Assembly: GCF_011751745.2 (NCBI RefSeq)
Contig: NZ_CP061170.1
Span: forward strand, 2,790,001 to 2,854,000
Direction of reading: 5' to 3'
Length of the DNA: 64,000 nucleotides
Source of the DNA: Paramicrobacterium fandaimingii
Lineage (GTDB): Bacteria > Actinomycetota > Actinomycetes > Actinomycetales > Microbacteriaceae
Both the position numbers and the translations under genes were made by a program. Shown piece after piece: positions 27,014 through 35,830 of this stretch. Each line of letters starts with the position of its first letter. Position 1 is the first letter of the stretch. Below the pieces are notes generated by a model, which did no database searches, had not been told where the DNA came from, and worked only from the letters and a program-made list of their open reading frames with translations.

Positions 27014-27928
27014 GTGGTGAGCACAAACCTGACACCCGCCGGCTGGAACCACCTCTATTCGGGAAAGGTGCGTGATCTTTTCGAGCCCGCCTCCCCCGCT
27101 ACAGATGTAGCCGGAGCAGGCGACGCCATGCTGCTTGTCGCCAGCGACCGCGTGAGCGCCTATGACTACGTGCTCTCCCCCGGCATCCCCGGAAAGGGCG
27201 AAGTGCTCACACGCCTGAGCCTCTGGTGGTTCGATCAGCTCGATGTTGCCAACCACCTCGTCGCCAGCCACAGGGACGGCGAGCGCGGCCACACCGCACT
27301 TCCCGTCGAGGTTGCCGAGCGGGCGATGCTCGTGAAGAAGCTCGACATGTTTCCCGTTGAAGCCGTCGTGCGCGGCTACCTGACGGGATCGGGCTGGAAG
27401 GAGTACGAGCAGAACGGCACAGTCTGCGGCATCTCCCTCCCCGACGGCCTGCAGAATGGCGATCGCCTTCCCGAGCCGATCTACACACCGGCGTGGAAGG
27501 CCCCGCTTGGCGAGCACGACGAGAACATCTCATTCGCGCGCACCGTCGAACTCGTCGGCGACGAGGATGCCGCGGCGATCCGCAACCTCGCCCTCACAAT
27601 CTATGCGACAGCGGCGAAGACCGCTGAGTCGCACGGGCTGATTCTCGCCGACACCAAATTCGAGTTCGGTCGCGATCCCGAGACGGGCGATATCGCCCTC
27701 GCCGACGAAGTGCTCACTCCGGACTCCTCGCGCTACTGGGACGCCAAGGCATGGGCATCGGGCGAAACCCCCGAACAGCGCATGGCCAGCTTCGACAAGC
27801 AGATCGTGCGCGACTGGCTCACCGAGAACTGGAACATGGCCGGCACTCCCCCGGAGCTGCCAGCAGAGATCATCGAGCGCACGGCGGACCGCTACAGCGA
27901 ACTCCTGGAGCGCATGACGGCGAGCTAG
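27014..27928 (+). CDS. purC: SAICAR synthetase
   Basis: PurC condenses carboxyaminoimidazole ribotide with aspartate using ATP. The 304-aa product has the family opening LYSGKVRDLFE, the core KLDMFPVEAVVRGYLTGSGWKEY, and LADTKFEFG...LADEVLTPDSSRYWD. Two adjacent GTG codons (27014, 27017) can serve as start; the choice is arbitrary. It is monocistronic and its stop overlaps the convergent DoxX stop by 4 bp. Confidence 0.96.
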   Translation: MVSTNLTPAGWNHLYSGKVRDLFEPASPATDVAGAGDAMLLVASDRVSAYDYVLSPGIPGKGEVLTRLSLWWFDQLDVANHLVASHRDGERGHTALPVEVAERAMLVKKLDMFPVEAVVRGYLTGSGWKEYEQNGTVCGISLPDGLQNGDRLPEPIYTPAWKAPLGEHDENISFARTVELVGDEDAAAIRNLALTIYATAAKTAESHGLILADTKFEFGRDPETGDIALADEVLTPDSSRYWDAKAWASGETPEQRMASFDKQIVRDWLTENWNMAGTPPELPAEIIERTADRYSELLERMTAS

Positions 27929-28449
27929 ACCTCGCCCGCGCCATCGACGAGGCGCTTCTGCTCGGCGGCGCGCTTGCCCATCTCGACGGCGGCGAACGAC
28001 GAACCGACGCCGAGAAGCAGGGCGAACAGTCCGCCACCGCCGCCCCAGCGCGATTTTCCAAACGCCGCGTCAATGGACGCACGTCCCGGCCCGTCGCTGG
28101 CGATGGCGACGAGGGCCGAGATGAGCACGAGGTTGTATTCGAACCCGCCGTTCGAGTTCCACACGCCGTTCTTGCCGTGCACCTTTCGAATCGCCGTCAC
28201 CATCGACGCGATGAGCCCACCGGCCGCGACCGGCGTTGCCGCGCCGGCGATGATCGCCGCGCCTGCACCCGTCTCAGCAAGAGATACGGCAAGCGCATTC
28301 TCCTTCGCCGGTTCCATGTCGAGGCTCTCCATCATCTTCTCTGTGCCGTCGAGGCCAGGACCGTCGAACGATCCCTTCAGCTTCTGCAGCCCGTGCCCGA
28401 CGAAGAGCCCGCCAACGACCACCCTGACCAGAACACGTCCCCAACTCAT
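27925..28449 (-). CDS. DoxX-family membrane protein (CatD-like)
   Basis: A 174-aa protein with four hydrophobic segments and the DoxX opening RVVVGGLFVGHGLQKLKGSFDGPG, followed by KMMESLDMEPAKENALAVSLAETGAGAAIIAG. The start has AGGAGGGG upstream. It is divergent from a CatE-like VOC dioxygenase gene. In Bacillus subtilis the DoxX protein CatD is encoded with the catechol dioxygenase CatE and serves against quinones and catechols; a similar partnership here is inference. Confidence 0.85.
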   Translation of the reverse strand: MSWGRVLVRVVVGGLFVGHGLQKLKGSFDGPGLDGTEKMMESLDMEPAKENALAVSLAETGAGAAIIAGAATPVAAGGLIASMVTAIRKVHGKNGVWNSNGGFEYNLVLISALVAIASDGPGRASIDAAFGKSRWGGGGGLFALLLGVGSSFAAVEMGKRAAEQKRLVDGAGEV

Positions 28450-28543
28450 AAGAGCCCCTCCTCTGACTTCGCTGTTCAGAACCACTGTTTCGAAGCGTAC
28501 GGCGGAAAAGTGCAGAAGCCAAGGGACATGAGCTTGCAGGAAT

Positions 28544-28557
28544 GTTGTCGCTACAAC
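28544..28557. promoter_or_regulatory. Small dyad between the DoxX and CatE-like genes
   Basis: GTTGT-CGCT-ACAAC is a 5-bp-arm dyad 16 bp upstream of the CatE-like start, in the 124-bp divergent interval. Placement suits a repressor acting on the VOC gene. No adjacent regulator gene is present, so this is tentative. Confidence 0.4.
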
Positions 28558-28573
28558 TATCGTTATACCCATC

Positions 28574-29461
28574 ATGACCACTGCACCCGATACCTCCACA
28601 AAGCTTGCGGCCGACACGTCCATGGGCGCCGTCACCCTTCTCGTCTCCGACCTCGACGGCATGACGGCGTACTACCGCGACGCCGTCACCCTGCAGGTTC
28701 TGTCTGCGACCGAGAGCACCGTCACCCTCGGCCGCGGGCGCGAGCCCCTCGTTGTGCTCGAGCACTCTCCCGCGCTCGCCCACGCTCCTGTCGGTGCGGC
28801 TGGCCTGTTTCACACGGCAATCCTCTTCGAATCGCAGTCGGCTCTCGCCGCGGCGCTCTATTCGGTGGCGCGGGCCCAGCCCGGCACCTTCACCGGCAGT
28901 GCAGACCACCTCGTGAGCCAGGCGTTCTACTTCACAGACCCCGAGGGCAACGGAATCGAACTCTACTGGGATCGAGACCGCACCGAGTGGAGCTGGGTTC
29001 ACGGCCAGGTCGAGATGGCGACGCTCTACCTCGATCCGAATGAATACCTGCGCGAGCATCTCACAGAGCAGGGAGCGACGACACCGGATGCTTCCGAACT
29101 CGGCGGGGCCGTGATCGGCCACGTGCACCTTTCCGTCGGCGACACGGCGACCGCCCGCAAGTTCTACGTTGACACCCTGGGCTTCGACGCAACAGCATCC
29201 CTCGGCAATCAGGCTCTCTTCGTCTCGGCGGGCGGATACCACCACCACATGGCGATGAACGTCTGGAACAGTCGCGGGGCCGGGCCCCGCATGCCGGCGC
29301 TCGGCCTCGGGCGCATCGGCATCGAGCTGCCCACGCGAGACGGGCTCGGCGAGCTCGACGAACGCCTGCGCCACCACAAACTCCAGACACGAGACGACGG
29401 GAAGACGCTCAGCTTCGACGACCCGTGGAACAACCTGATCACCGTCAACGCCGCCGAATAA
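28574..29461 (+). CDS. VOC-fold ring-cleavage dioxygenase (CatE-like)
   Basis: A 295-aa protein with two vicinal-oxygen-chelate domains. The first (residues ~15-135) begins GAVTLLVSDLDGMTAYYRDA and ends FTDPEGNGIELYWDRD; the second (~175-290) begins GHVHLSVGDTATARKFYVDTLGF and includes SAGGYHHHMAMNVW. The metal ligands of CatE-like catechol 2,3-dioxygenases are His (VIGHVHLS), His (GGYHHHMA) and a C-terminal acidic residue. Length and order match CatE. The likely role is opening catechol rings or removing quinone precursors. Divergent from the DoxX gene. Confidence 0.83.
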   Translation: MTTAPDTSTKLAADTSMGAVTLLVSDLDGMTAYYRDAVTLQVLSATESTVTLGRGREPLVVLEHSPALAHAPVGAAGLFHTAILFESQSALAAALYSVARAQPGTFTGSADHLVSQAFYFTDPEGNGIELYWDRDRTEWSWVHGQVEMATLYLDPNEYLREHLTEQGATTPDASELGGAVIGHVHLSVGDTATARKFYVDTLGFDATASLGNQALFVSAGGYHHHMAMNVWNSRGAGPRMPALGLGRIGIELPTRDGLGELDERLRHHKLQTRDDGKTLSFDDPWNNLITVNAAE

Positions 29462-29514
29462 GATCGCCGGCACGGGCCTCTCAACGGCATAATTGAGGAT
29501 GCTGGAGGTTGCCC

Positions 29515-30633
29515 GTGCCACTCGATCCCTACTTCGCTGCCATGCATCGATCGCACCTGCGTGATCTCGCTCACCAGTTTCGACGCAGAACGTTTCTGTC
29601 GACTCGGCGCTTCTTTGCGCGATTCGGTCCGCGAACGGCGAGGCAGCAAGCGCGCAAAGCGTCACGCGCACAGGCTGCGTCTTCGGCGAGAAAGTCGACG
29701 TCGGAGTGGAAGCGGAAGAATGCGCATGCGTGGGACACCAAGTTCTTCGATCGCATCGGGGTCTACGGCCCCACCGTCCCCACCGAAGACCGCACGATCG
29801 CCGTTGACGGGTACCCCGACGTGCGCGTGCGCCTCTACCGACCGACGACGGATGGCGGTGGACCGCTACCCGCAGTGATCATGTTCTTCGGAGGGTCCTT
29901 TCAACTCGGCGGCATCGACTGGGCAAGTGAAGACGCTCTCTTTCGCTCACGCACCGCAGACGCCGAGGTCATCACGATTGCCGTCGATTACGCGCTCGCC
30001 CCCGAGCACCGCTTTCCCACTCCCGTCCGACAGGGGTACGCCGTTCTCGACTGGGTGCACGGGAACGCCGCCGACCTGGGCATCGACCCGACGCGAGTCG
30101 CCATCGGCGGCATCTCCTCTGGCGCAAACATCGCGGCGGCGGTGACGCTCGCCAATCGGCAGCGAGCGCGGCATCCGATCTGCCTGCAGATTCTCGAGGT
30201 GCCCGCTCTCGATCTGACGGGCAAGCACATCGACTTCACGCCGCTGTGGACCCTGCACGTTCCCTATTTTCTCGCACGGCGCGAGCTCGTTCAGGTGGCG
30301 AACGCCTACCTCGGCGATCGCTCACGCGCTCGCGATCCGCTCGCCTCGCCGCTGCTCGCCCCCGATCTGCGCGGGCTGCCGCCCGCCGTCATTCTCACGG
30401 CTGAGTTCGACGTTCTGCGCGGCGATGGCAGGGCGTATGCTCACGCTCTGCGTGCGGCTGGCGTTGCGGCGTCGGCCGTTGAGTACGAGGGTGGTGTGCA
30501 CGACACCGTCGACTACCGTGCCGTCGTTCCTCTCGCAGAGCGCTGGCATCGCGACGTCGTGACAGCGCTGCGCACGCTGCACGACCCGTCGACGCTCCGG
30601 AGCGGGCGGCCCGACGTCACACCTCCGGGCTGA
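29515..30633 (+). CDS. Alpha/beta hydrolase, HSL-like esterase family
   Basis: A 372-aa hydrolase. Catalytic residues are visible as Ser in GISSGANIAA (G-x-S-x-G), Asp in TAEFDVLRGDG and His in YEGGVHDT. The oxyanion motif, normally HGGG, reads FFGGSFQLGG, so the first His is lost. The first ~75 residues are a strongly basic extension (LRDLAHQFRRRTF, RQQARKASRAQ) not usual for the family. GTG start chosen because GGAGG lies 6 nt upstream; a TTG 6 nt earlier abuts that site. It follows the CatE-like gene by 53 bp and overlaps the convergent HAD gene by 17 bp. Substrate unknown. Confidence 0.82.
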   Translation: MPLDPYFAAMHRSHLRDLAHQFRRRTFLSTRRFFARFGPRTARQQARKASRAQAASSARKSTSEWKRKNAHAWDTKFFDRIGVYGPTVPTEDRTIAVDGYPDVRVRLYRPTTDGGGPLPAVIMFFGGSFQLGGIDWASEDALFRSRTADAEVITIAVDYALAPEHRFPTPVRQGYAVLDWVHGNAADLGIDPTRVAIGGISSGANIAAAVTLANRQRARHPICLQILEVPALDLTGKHIDFTPLWTLHVPYFLARRELVQVANAYLGDRSRARDPLASPLLAPDLRGLPPAVILTAEFDVLRGDGRAYAHALRAAGVAASAVEYEGGVHDTVDYRAVVPLAERWHRDVVTALRTLHDPSTLRSGRPDVTPPG

Positions 30634-31201
30634 CTCCGAGCATTGCGGGAAGCGCGGCAATCGACTCCAGCACCTCGTCTGCGCCGGCCTGATGCAGCTG
30701 CTCGGCGTCGGTTGCTCCCGTGAGCACTCCGACGTTCAGCCCAGCACCCGCCGCGAGCCCGGTGCGCATGGCATCTACCGTGTCGCCGACGATGACCATC
30801 GAGTCGACTGACGCCGCGCCCGTGCGCATCAGCGCGGTGAGGGGCAGATCGGGAAACGGCATGCCCCGCCCCGCATCCTCGGCGCACAGTGCAACATCGA
30901 TGACGTCACGCCAGCCGAGCATGTCGATAATCGCTTTCATTGTCTCGCGCGAACGACCGGTGGTGAGCGCAATCGAGACCCCCGCGTCCCGCAGCAGTCG
31001 AAACATGCGCTCGGCGCCCTCGACGGCCTCAACACCCTCGGCACTCTCAACCACCTCGGGCGCGGCATCGACTAATTCTGTGCCGCGCACCGTTGCTGCG
31101 GACAGGTCAAGAACGACCAACTCAACGGCGACGTCGGAGAACTCCACGGCGTCGATGCGCCGCGCCGGTTCGACAGTCAGCGTTTCTGCGTGCATTGTCA
31201 T
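30617..31201 (-). CDS. HAD-like hydrolase, phosphonatase-related
   Basis: A 194-aa haloacid-dehalogenase-fold protein. The nucleophile motif is LVVLDLSAATV (family consensus D-x-[DAS]-G-T), so the invariant Gly-Thr is replaced by Ala-Ala. Motif II is LTTGRSRET, and the late acidic motif is VIVGDTVDAMRTG. The phosphonatase-like GRGMPFPDLPLTALM is present, but the helical cap between motifs I and II is nearly absent. Activity may be altered or lost. The start is ambiguous (31201 or 31195). Substrate unknown. Confidence 0.7.
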   Translation of the reverse strand: MTMHAETLTVEPARRIDAVEFSDVAVELVVLDLSAATVRGTELVDAAPEVVESAEGVEAVEGAERMFRLLRDAGVSIALTTGRSRETMKAIIDMLGWRDVIDVALCAEDAGRGMPFPDLPLTALMRTGAASVDSMVIVGDTVDAMRTGLAAGAGLNVGVLTGATDAEQLHQAGADEVLESIAALPAMLGVSPEV

Positions 31202-31317
31202 GGTGGCGAGCAGCCCTTTCTCTGCGGTGACGACTCGAACGTACGAGTCCGACTCGAACCGCAGGAGTCACGCGCGTGGCCTGCGGGTGAACGATGCGCG
31301 AGGGGCAGGTGTCGCCG

Positions 31318-31944
31318 TCACCGCGCTTGCGACCGGATCAGTCCTCGCTCGCGCGCCGCGGCAACAGCCTGCGTGCGACTCGAAACGCCGAGCTTCGTGA
31401 AGATGTGAACCAGGTGCGACTTGACCGTCGCCTCCGACAGAAAGAGCTGCCGTGCAATCGTGCGATTCGACTGGCCATTCGCGACGAGATCGAGCACCTC
31501 GGCCTCGCGCAGGCTGAGGGCGACGGACGCGGCATCCTTTCGCGCCTCGAGGCGACCGGCGACGCTCGGGGCGAGCGCGGTCTCCCCCGCCGCAGCCGCC
31601 CGCACCGCAGCGAGCAGCTCGGCCGGAGGGGCATCCTTGAGCAGGTAGCCGGCTGCTCCCGCTTCGACGGCGCCGAGAATGTCTGCATCGGTGTCGTAGT
31701 TGGTGAGCACGAGCACGCGCGGCCCGCCCGCCTCGCGAATGCGCCGCGTCGCCTCGACGCCCTGAGTGCCGCCGCCGAACTGCAGGTCCATGAGCACGAG
31801 GTCGACGTCGATGCCTGCCCTCTGCACGGCGTCGGCGCCCGTCGCCGCCTCGGCGATGACCGTCATGTCACTCTCTGTCTCGAACAGTGCGCGCAGCCCT
31901 GCGCGCACGACGGGGTGGTCGTCAGCGATCAACAGGCGAATCAT
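31318..31944 (-). CDS. NarL/LuxR-type response regulator
   Basis: A 208-aa regulator. The receiver domain (1-120) has the acidic pair in IADDHPVV, the phospho-acceptor Asp in LVLMDLQF and the Lys in LLKDAPP. The C-terminal LuxR helix-turn-helix (~145-205) reads LSLREAEVLDLVANGQSNRTIARQLFLSEATVKSHLVHIFTKLGV. It overlaps the histidine-kinase gene by 4 bp, so the pair is one two-component system. The target genes are not shown. Confidence 0.95.
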   Translation of the reverse strand: MIRLLIADDHPVVRAGLRALFETESDMTVIAEAATGADAVQRAGIDVDLVLMDLQFGGGTQGVEATRRIREAGGPRVLVLTNYDTDADILGAVEAGAAGYLLKDAPPAELLAAVRAAAAGETALAPSVAGRLEARKDAASVALSLREAEVLDLVANGQSNRTIARQLFLSEATVKSHLVHIFTKLGVSSRTQAVAAARERGLIRSQAR

Positions 31945-33149
31945 GCTGCCTCCTCTGTGAGCGGTATCGTCGCGGCGAGAGCGGTGCCTTCACCGGGAAC
32001 CGACTCGATTGACATGCTTCCGCCAAGCTCGATCACTCGACGGCGAATCGCCGTGAGACCGAAAGACGTGCTGTTTCGTTTGTCGAGCGTCGCCGTGTCA
32101 AAGCCCGTTCCGTCATCGACGACGTCGAGAGTGACGGCATCCTCATCGAACGTCAGGGTGATGTCGAGGGCCGTTGCCTTCGCGTGCTGCTGCACATTGG
32201 CAATGGCGCTCTGCGCGACCCTCAGCAAGGTTGTCTCGGTGATCATAGGCAGCGGCTGCGCCTCGCCGACGAGGTGAAATCGCACACGGGTTGCTCGCCC
32301 GCTCGTGCGCAGGGTGTGCTCTGCCGACGCGGCGAGCCGACTGAGCGCTCCGGCGAGAGTCTGCTCATCGAGCACGGGAGGCGTGAGCTCTCTGATGATG
32401 CGTCGCGTGTCAACGAGCGCGTCTGCGGCGGTCTGCCTCGCCAGCTGAAGCTGCTCGATGCCCGGCCTGTCCGGATCGACGCGCTCCGTCGCGTGCAGCA
32501 GAATCTGAATGCTCGAGAGACCCTGCGCGACAGTGTCGTGAATCTCTCTCGCGAGCCGTTCGCGCTCGGCGAGCACACCGGCTTCGCGCTCGGCGATGGC
32601 GAGCTCGCCCCGGGTTGCCGTCAGCTCGTCGATGAGCTTCTCGCGCTCGCGCGCCTCACGGTAGAGCGCCGAGTACCCGCCCGAGATCGCCAGGGCGACC
32701 GAGGCGCCGATGACGGGGCCCACGACACCGCCGACGCTGATGCCCGAGTGGTAGCCGAGCATCGCGATCGTCAGCGTCGTCGACACAACGACGCTGACGA
32801 TGCCCGCGGTCATGGGCAGAAGGTGAAGAAAGAGGAAGAAGAGCGGAAAGACGATGTACGCGGCGTCCATCGTCACCATGAGCATGCCAAGCCAGACGAG
32901 ACCGAGAAGTCCGATCCACACATACGAGAAGAGCGAGAGACGCTTTCCGGTGAACACGCTCAGATGCGCTGCCCCGGCCCCGCCGAAGTAGACGACGAGC
33001 ATCGCTCCGCCCAGCACCTGCACGGCACGAGCATGCTCGGACTGCAGAACCTCAGCATGCACGCTCGCGAAAACGATCAGCGCGACGAGCAGAGCGTGCA
33101 GCGCCCAGCGCAGCCCCGTGAACACGGGGGCAAGGGCAGAGTGTCTCAT
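31941..33149 (-). CDS. Sensor histidine kinase, DesK/NarX class
   Basis: A 402-aa kinase. About six transmembrane helices fill the first ~160 residues. A short coiled linker leads to the HisKA_3 dimerisation box with the phospho-acceptor His in REIHDTVAQGLSSIQ (near residue 200), then the ATPase domain with VAQSAIANVQQHAKA (N box) and DDGTGFD (G1 box). No large extracellular loop is visible, so it probably senses a membrane property or a lipophilic signal. Co-transcribed with the response regulator. Confidence 0.94.
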   Translation of the reverse strand: MRHSALAPVFTGLRWALHALLVALIVFASVHAEVLQSEHARAVQVLGGAMLVVYFGGAGAAHLSVFTGKRLSLFSYVWIGLLGLVWLGMLMVTMDAAYIVFPLFFLFLHLLPMTAGIVSVVVSTTLTIAMLGYHSGISVGGVVGPVIGASVALAISGGYSALYREAREREKLIDELTATRGELAIAEREAGVLAERERLAREIHDTVAQGLSSIQILLHATERVDPDRPGIEQLQLARQTAADALVDTRRIIRELTPPVLDEQTLAGALSRLAASAEHTLRTSGRATRVRFHLVGEAQPLPMITETTLLRVAQSAIANVQQHAKATALDITLTFDEDAVTLDVVDDGTGFDTATLDKRNSTSFGLTAIRRRVIELGGSMSIESVPGEGTALAATIPLTEEAA

Positions 33150-33262
33150 GAGACCGAGCCTATTCCGTGCGGCATCCGGACGTCATCCGTCGAAAGTTTG
33201 CTGCGCACCGACACAGTAGACTGGAAGCATCCTTGCCGTCAGTGTTTCGTTCGGAGTCACAC

Positions 33263-33514
33263 GTGCCCATTCTTGTTGTTGATGTCATGCCGAAGGCCGA
33301 GCTGCTCGACCCCCAGGGGAAGGCAGTGCACGGCGCGCTCTCGCGTCTCGGCCACGCAGCCGTCTCTGGCGTGCGTGTCGGAAAGCGCTTCGAGATTACC
33401 GTTGACGAGGTGACGCCTGAGGTCATCAACGACGTTACGACGGTGGCAGGCGAGATTCTCTCGAACTCCGTCATCGAAGACGTCGTCTCGGTGCGCGAGG
33501 CAGACGCACGATGA
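33263..33514 (+). CDS. purS: FGAM synthase subunit PurS
   Basis: An 83-aa scaffold protein that joins PurQ and PurL in the formylglycinamidine ribotide synthase complex. [22 protein letters not shown] and the following VRVGKRFEI are family-typical. The GTG start has GGAG 6 nt upstream. It overlaps purQ by 4 bp. Confidence 0.95.
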   Translation: MPILVVDVMPKAELLDPQGKAVHGALSRLGHAAVSGVRVGKRFEITVDEVTPEVINDVTTVAGEILSNSVIEDVVSVREADAR

Positions 33515-34206
33515 GAATCGGCGTCATCACTTTTCCGGGCTCCCTCGACGATCGCGACGCACAGCGGGCGATTCGATTCGCGGATGCTGAGCCCGTCGCG
33601 CTCTGGCACGGCGAACACGATCTCAAGGGCGTCGACGCGATCGTGCTTCCGGGAGGCTTCAGCTACGGCGACTATCTGCGCGCCGGCGCGATCGCCTCGG
33701 TATCGCCGATCATGGCCGAGGTGATCGACGCCGCGAAGAGGGGAATGCCCGTTCTCGGCATCTGCAACGGCTTTCAAATGCTCACCGAGGCGCACCTGCT
33801 GCCCGGAGGCCTCATTCGCAATGAGCTCGGCACGTTCGTGCGCCGCGACCAGACGCTGCGCGTCGAGAACGCCGACACCGCGTGGACGAACGATTTCTCG
33901 GCTGACGAGGAGATCGTCATTCCGTTGAAGAACGGCGAGGGCGGGTTCATCGCCAGCAACGACGAGCTCGACAGGCTCGAGGGTGAAGGCCGCGTTGCCT
34001 TCCGCTACGTCGGCGTCAACCCCAATGGCTCACTGCGCGACATCGCGGGCGTCACGAACGAGCGCGGCAACGTCGTCGGGCTCATGCCGCACCCCGAACA
34101 CGCGATCGAGGCGGGGTTCGGGCCCGACACGGATGCCGCGATGCGCAGCGGCGTCGACGGGCTGCGTTTCTTCACCTCGGCGATCACAGCACTCCAAGCT
34201 GTGTAG
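33511..34206 (+). CDS. purQ: FGAM synthase glutaminase subunit PurQ
   Basis: A 231-aa class I glutamine amidotransferase that supplies ammonia to PurL. It opens [17 protein letters not shown]; the nucleophile Cys is in [20 protein letters not shown], and the His-Glu pair is near MPHPEHAIE. It is translationally coupled to purS. purL lies 4.3 kb downstream on the same strand but is separated by six other genes, so it is not co-transcribed. Confidence 0.96.
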   Translation: MRIGVITFPGSLDDRDAQRAIRFADAEPVALWHGEHDLKGVDAIVLPGGFSYGDYLRAGAIASVSPIMAEVIDAAKRGMPVLGICNGFQMLTEAHLLPGGLIRNELGTFVRRDQTLRVENADTAWTNDFSADEEIVIPLKNGEGGFIASNDELDRLEGEGRVAFRYVGVNPNGSLRDIAGVTNERGNVVGLMPHPEHAIEAGFGPDTDAAMRSGVDGLRFFTSAITALQAV

Positions 34207-34251
34207 CGCGTTAGCAGCGGCGCATTCGTCGGGAGTGAGGGGCCAGCCTGC

Positions 34252-35037
34252 CTAGATTGTCTTCGAGACACCGGCGTCGACTACCCAATTGGCGCCGTGG
34301 ACGCTGTCCGCAAGTGGTGAGACGAGGTAGGCGATCGTGGTCGCAATCTCACGTGGTTCGATGAAGCGGTTGGTGAGCATCCCCATCTGCGACGGAAGGG
34401 CGGCGATCAGTTCTTCCTGGGTGACGTTCATTGCCTGCGCGAGGTCGGCGCCGAAGCTCTGTTTGCCCTCCCAGAGGGCAGTGCGAGTCGACGACGGCGA
34501 CACCGTGTTAAATCGCACACCCCTTGGGCCGAATTCCTCCGACAATCCCTTCGTTACCGCGTTGAGCGCTGCCTTCGCCGCGCCATACGGCAAAGGTGCG
34601 GTCTGCGGTCGACGGGCACTGTCGGACGAGACGTTCACGACGGCTCCGCGCGAATCCAGCAGGGCGGGCAGGGCTGCACGCGTCGTGCGAACGGCCGCGT
34701 AGAGGTTCAGATCGACGGTGGACGACCAGGCTTCGTCGCCGAAATCGAGGAAGCCCGCCCCAGGAGCACCGGTGTCGCCACCGCCGACATTGTTCACAAG
34801 GATGTCCAGAGTGCCCGTGACGCCAAGGGCGTCTGTCACGATCCGCGCTGGCACATCCGGTAGCGACAGATCGCCGGTGAGGGTCACGGCTCCGGTTTCA
34901 GCGAGGGCGGGCGAGATCGTGCGCGAGGCTGTCACTACCCTGACCCCCTCCTCGTGAAGGACACGCACGACCTCCAAACCCATTCCCTTGCTCGCGCCGG
35001 TGACGAGTGCAGTTTTGCCCGATAGCTGGAGGTCCAT
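34252..35037 (-). CDS. Short-chain dehydrogenase/reductase
   Basis: A 261-aa classical SDR. It has the NAD(P) motif TGASKGMG, the NNVGG motif (family NNAG), the catalytic Ser in VNVSSDSARR, YGAAKAALNAV (Tyr-x3-Lys), and a PG-like site replaced by VSPSSTRT. The start at MDLQLSG has GGAAGAAG upstream. It is divergent from a TetR gene, with a long perfect dyad between them, so it is probably the regulator's target. Substrate unknown. Confidence 0.88.
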   Translation of the reverse strand: MDLQLSGKTALVTGASKGMGLEVVRVLHEEGVRVVTASRTISPALAETGAVTLTGDLSLPDVPARIVTDALGVTGTLDILVNNVGGGDTGAPGAGFLDFGDEAWSSTVDLNLYAAVRTTRAALPALLDSRGAVVNVSSDSARRPQTAPLPYGAAKAALNAVTKGLSEEFGPRGVRFNTVSPSSTRTALWEGKQSFGADLAQAMNVTQEELIAALPSQMGMLTNRFIEPREIATTIAYLVSPLADSVHGANWVVDAGVSKTI

Positions 35038-35076
35038 AATGTCTTCTTCCATTCAGGTCGACCCTGTGTCAACACA

Positions 35077-35104
35077 TTAACTGCAACACAGATGATGCAG
35101 TTAA
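35077..35104. promoter_or_regulatory. Operator dyad between SDR and TetR genes
   Basis: TTAACTGCA-N10-TGCAGTTAA is a perfect 9-bp inverted repeat in the 96-bp divergent interval, 39 bp from the SDR start and 29 bp from the TetR start. Size and place fit a TetR operator that controls both genes. Confidence 0.75.
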
Positions 35105-35133
35105 GTCAATAGTTGTGACGGTATGATCCTCTT

Positions 35134-35745
35134 ATGGCAGAAATTTCTCACCAACCCCCGCGCCCACTTCGCGCCGACGCCGAGAACTCGATCGCGCGCA
35201 TCCTCGAAGCGGCCGAGAGAGTGTTCGCCGCCGATCCGTCGGCAAGTCTCGAAGCTGTGGCCAAAGCTGCCGGTGTCGCGCGCACGACCGTGCACCGTCG
35301 CTTCTCCTCGAGGGACGACCTGCGCGATGCCCTCGTCGACGTCGTCAACGCAAAGCTGCGTGAAGCTGTGGCCGGTGCGAACGTAGATACGGCGCCTCCT
35401 TTGGTGGCGCTGTACCAACTGACCGTGGCGACGCTCGATCTCAAGGTCGACTGGCGAGCATCCTGGCAGTTCATCGACCTCGGCAGCGCGGGCGCTCGAG
35501 GTATCGACCCCGACAACATTGCGCAGCTCGATTCTCTCTTACAACGCTCCCTCGCGGTCGGGCTCCTGCGCGCCGAGGTCGACGTGCAGTGGGCACGCAA
35601 CGTGTACATGGCGCTGATCCATGAGGCGGCAGTCGCCCGGCCCGACGACGAGTCCGCCTCCGAATGGGCGAGGCTCATCATGCAGACCTTGCTCGGCGGC
35701 ATCGGAAACACCGAGCACGACCTCGAAGCGCTCCTCACCCAGTGA
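35134..35745 (+). CDS. TetR-family regulator
   Basis: A 203-aa regulator. The N-terminal helix-turn-helix reads SIARILEAAERVFAADPSASLEAVAKAAGVARTTVHRRFSSRDDL. The rest is the helical ligand-binding domain. It sits divergent from the SDR gene with a 28-bp dyad between them, which suggests a local repressor responding to the SDR's substrate or product. Confidence 0.92.
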   Translation: MAEISHQPPRPLRADAENSIARILEAAERVFAADPSASLEAVAKAAGVARTTVHRRFSSRDDLRDALVDVVNAKLREAVAGANVDTAPPLVALYQLTVATLDLKVDWRASWQFIDLGSAGARGIDPDNIAQLDSLLQRSLAVGLLRAEVDVQWARNVYMALIHEAAVARPDDESASEWARLIMQTLLGGIGNTEHDLEALLTQ

Positions 35746-35830
35746 CTCGAGTAGAACGTATATTGATCGCCCTAGCCACCCGCATTCCATCTTTTGGACG
35801 ATGCTCTGCTCAGCTCCGTAAGAGACGATA

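Noticed and set aside
28274-29671. Long open frame on the minus strand across the CatE-like gene (about 465 codons)
   Set aside because: Antisense to a clear two-domain VOC protein and lacking motifs.
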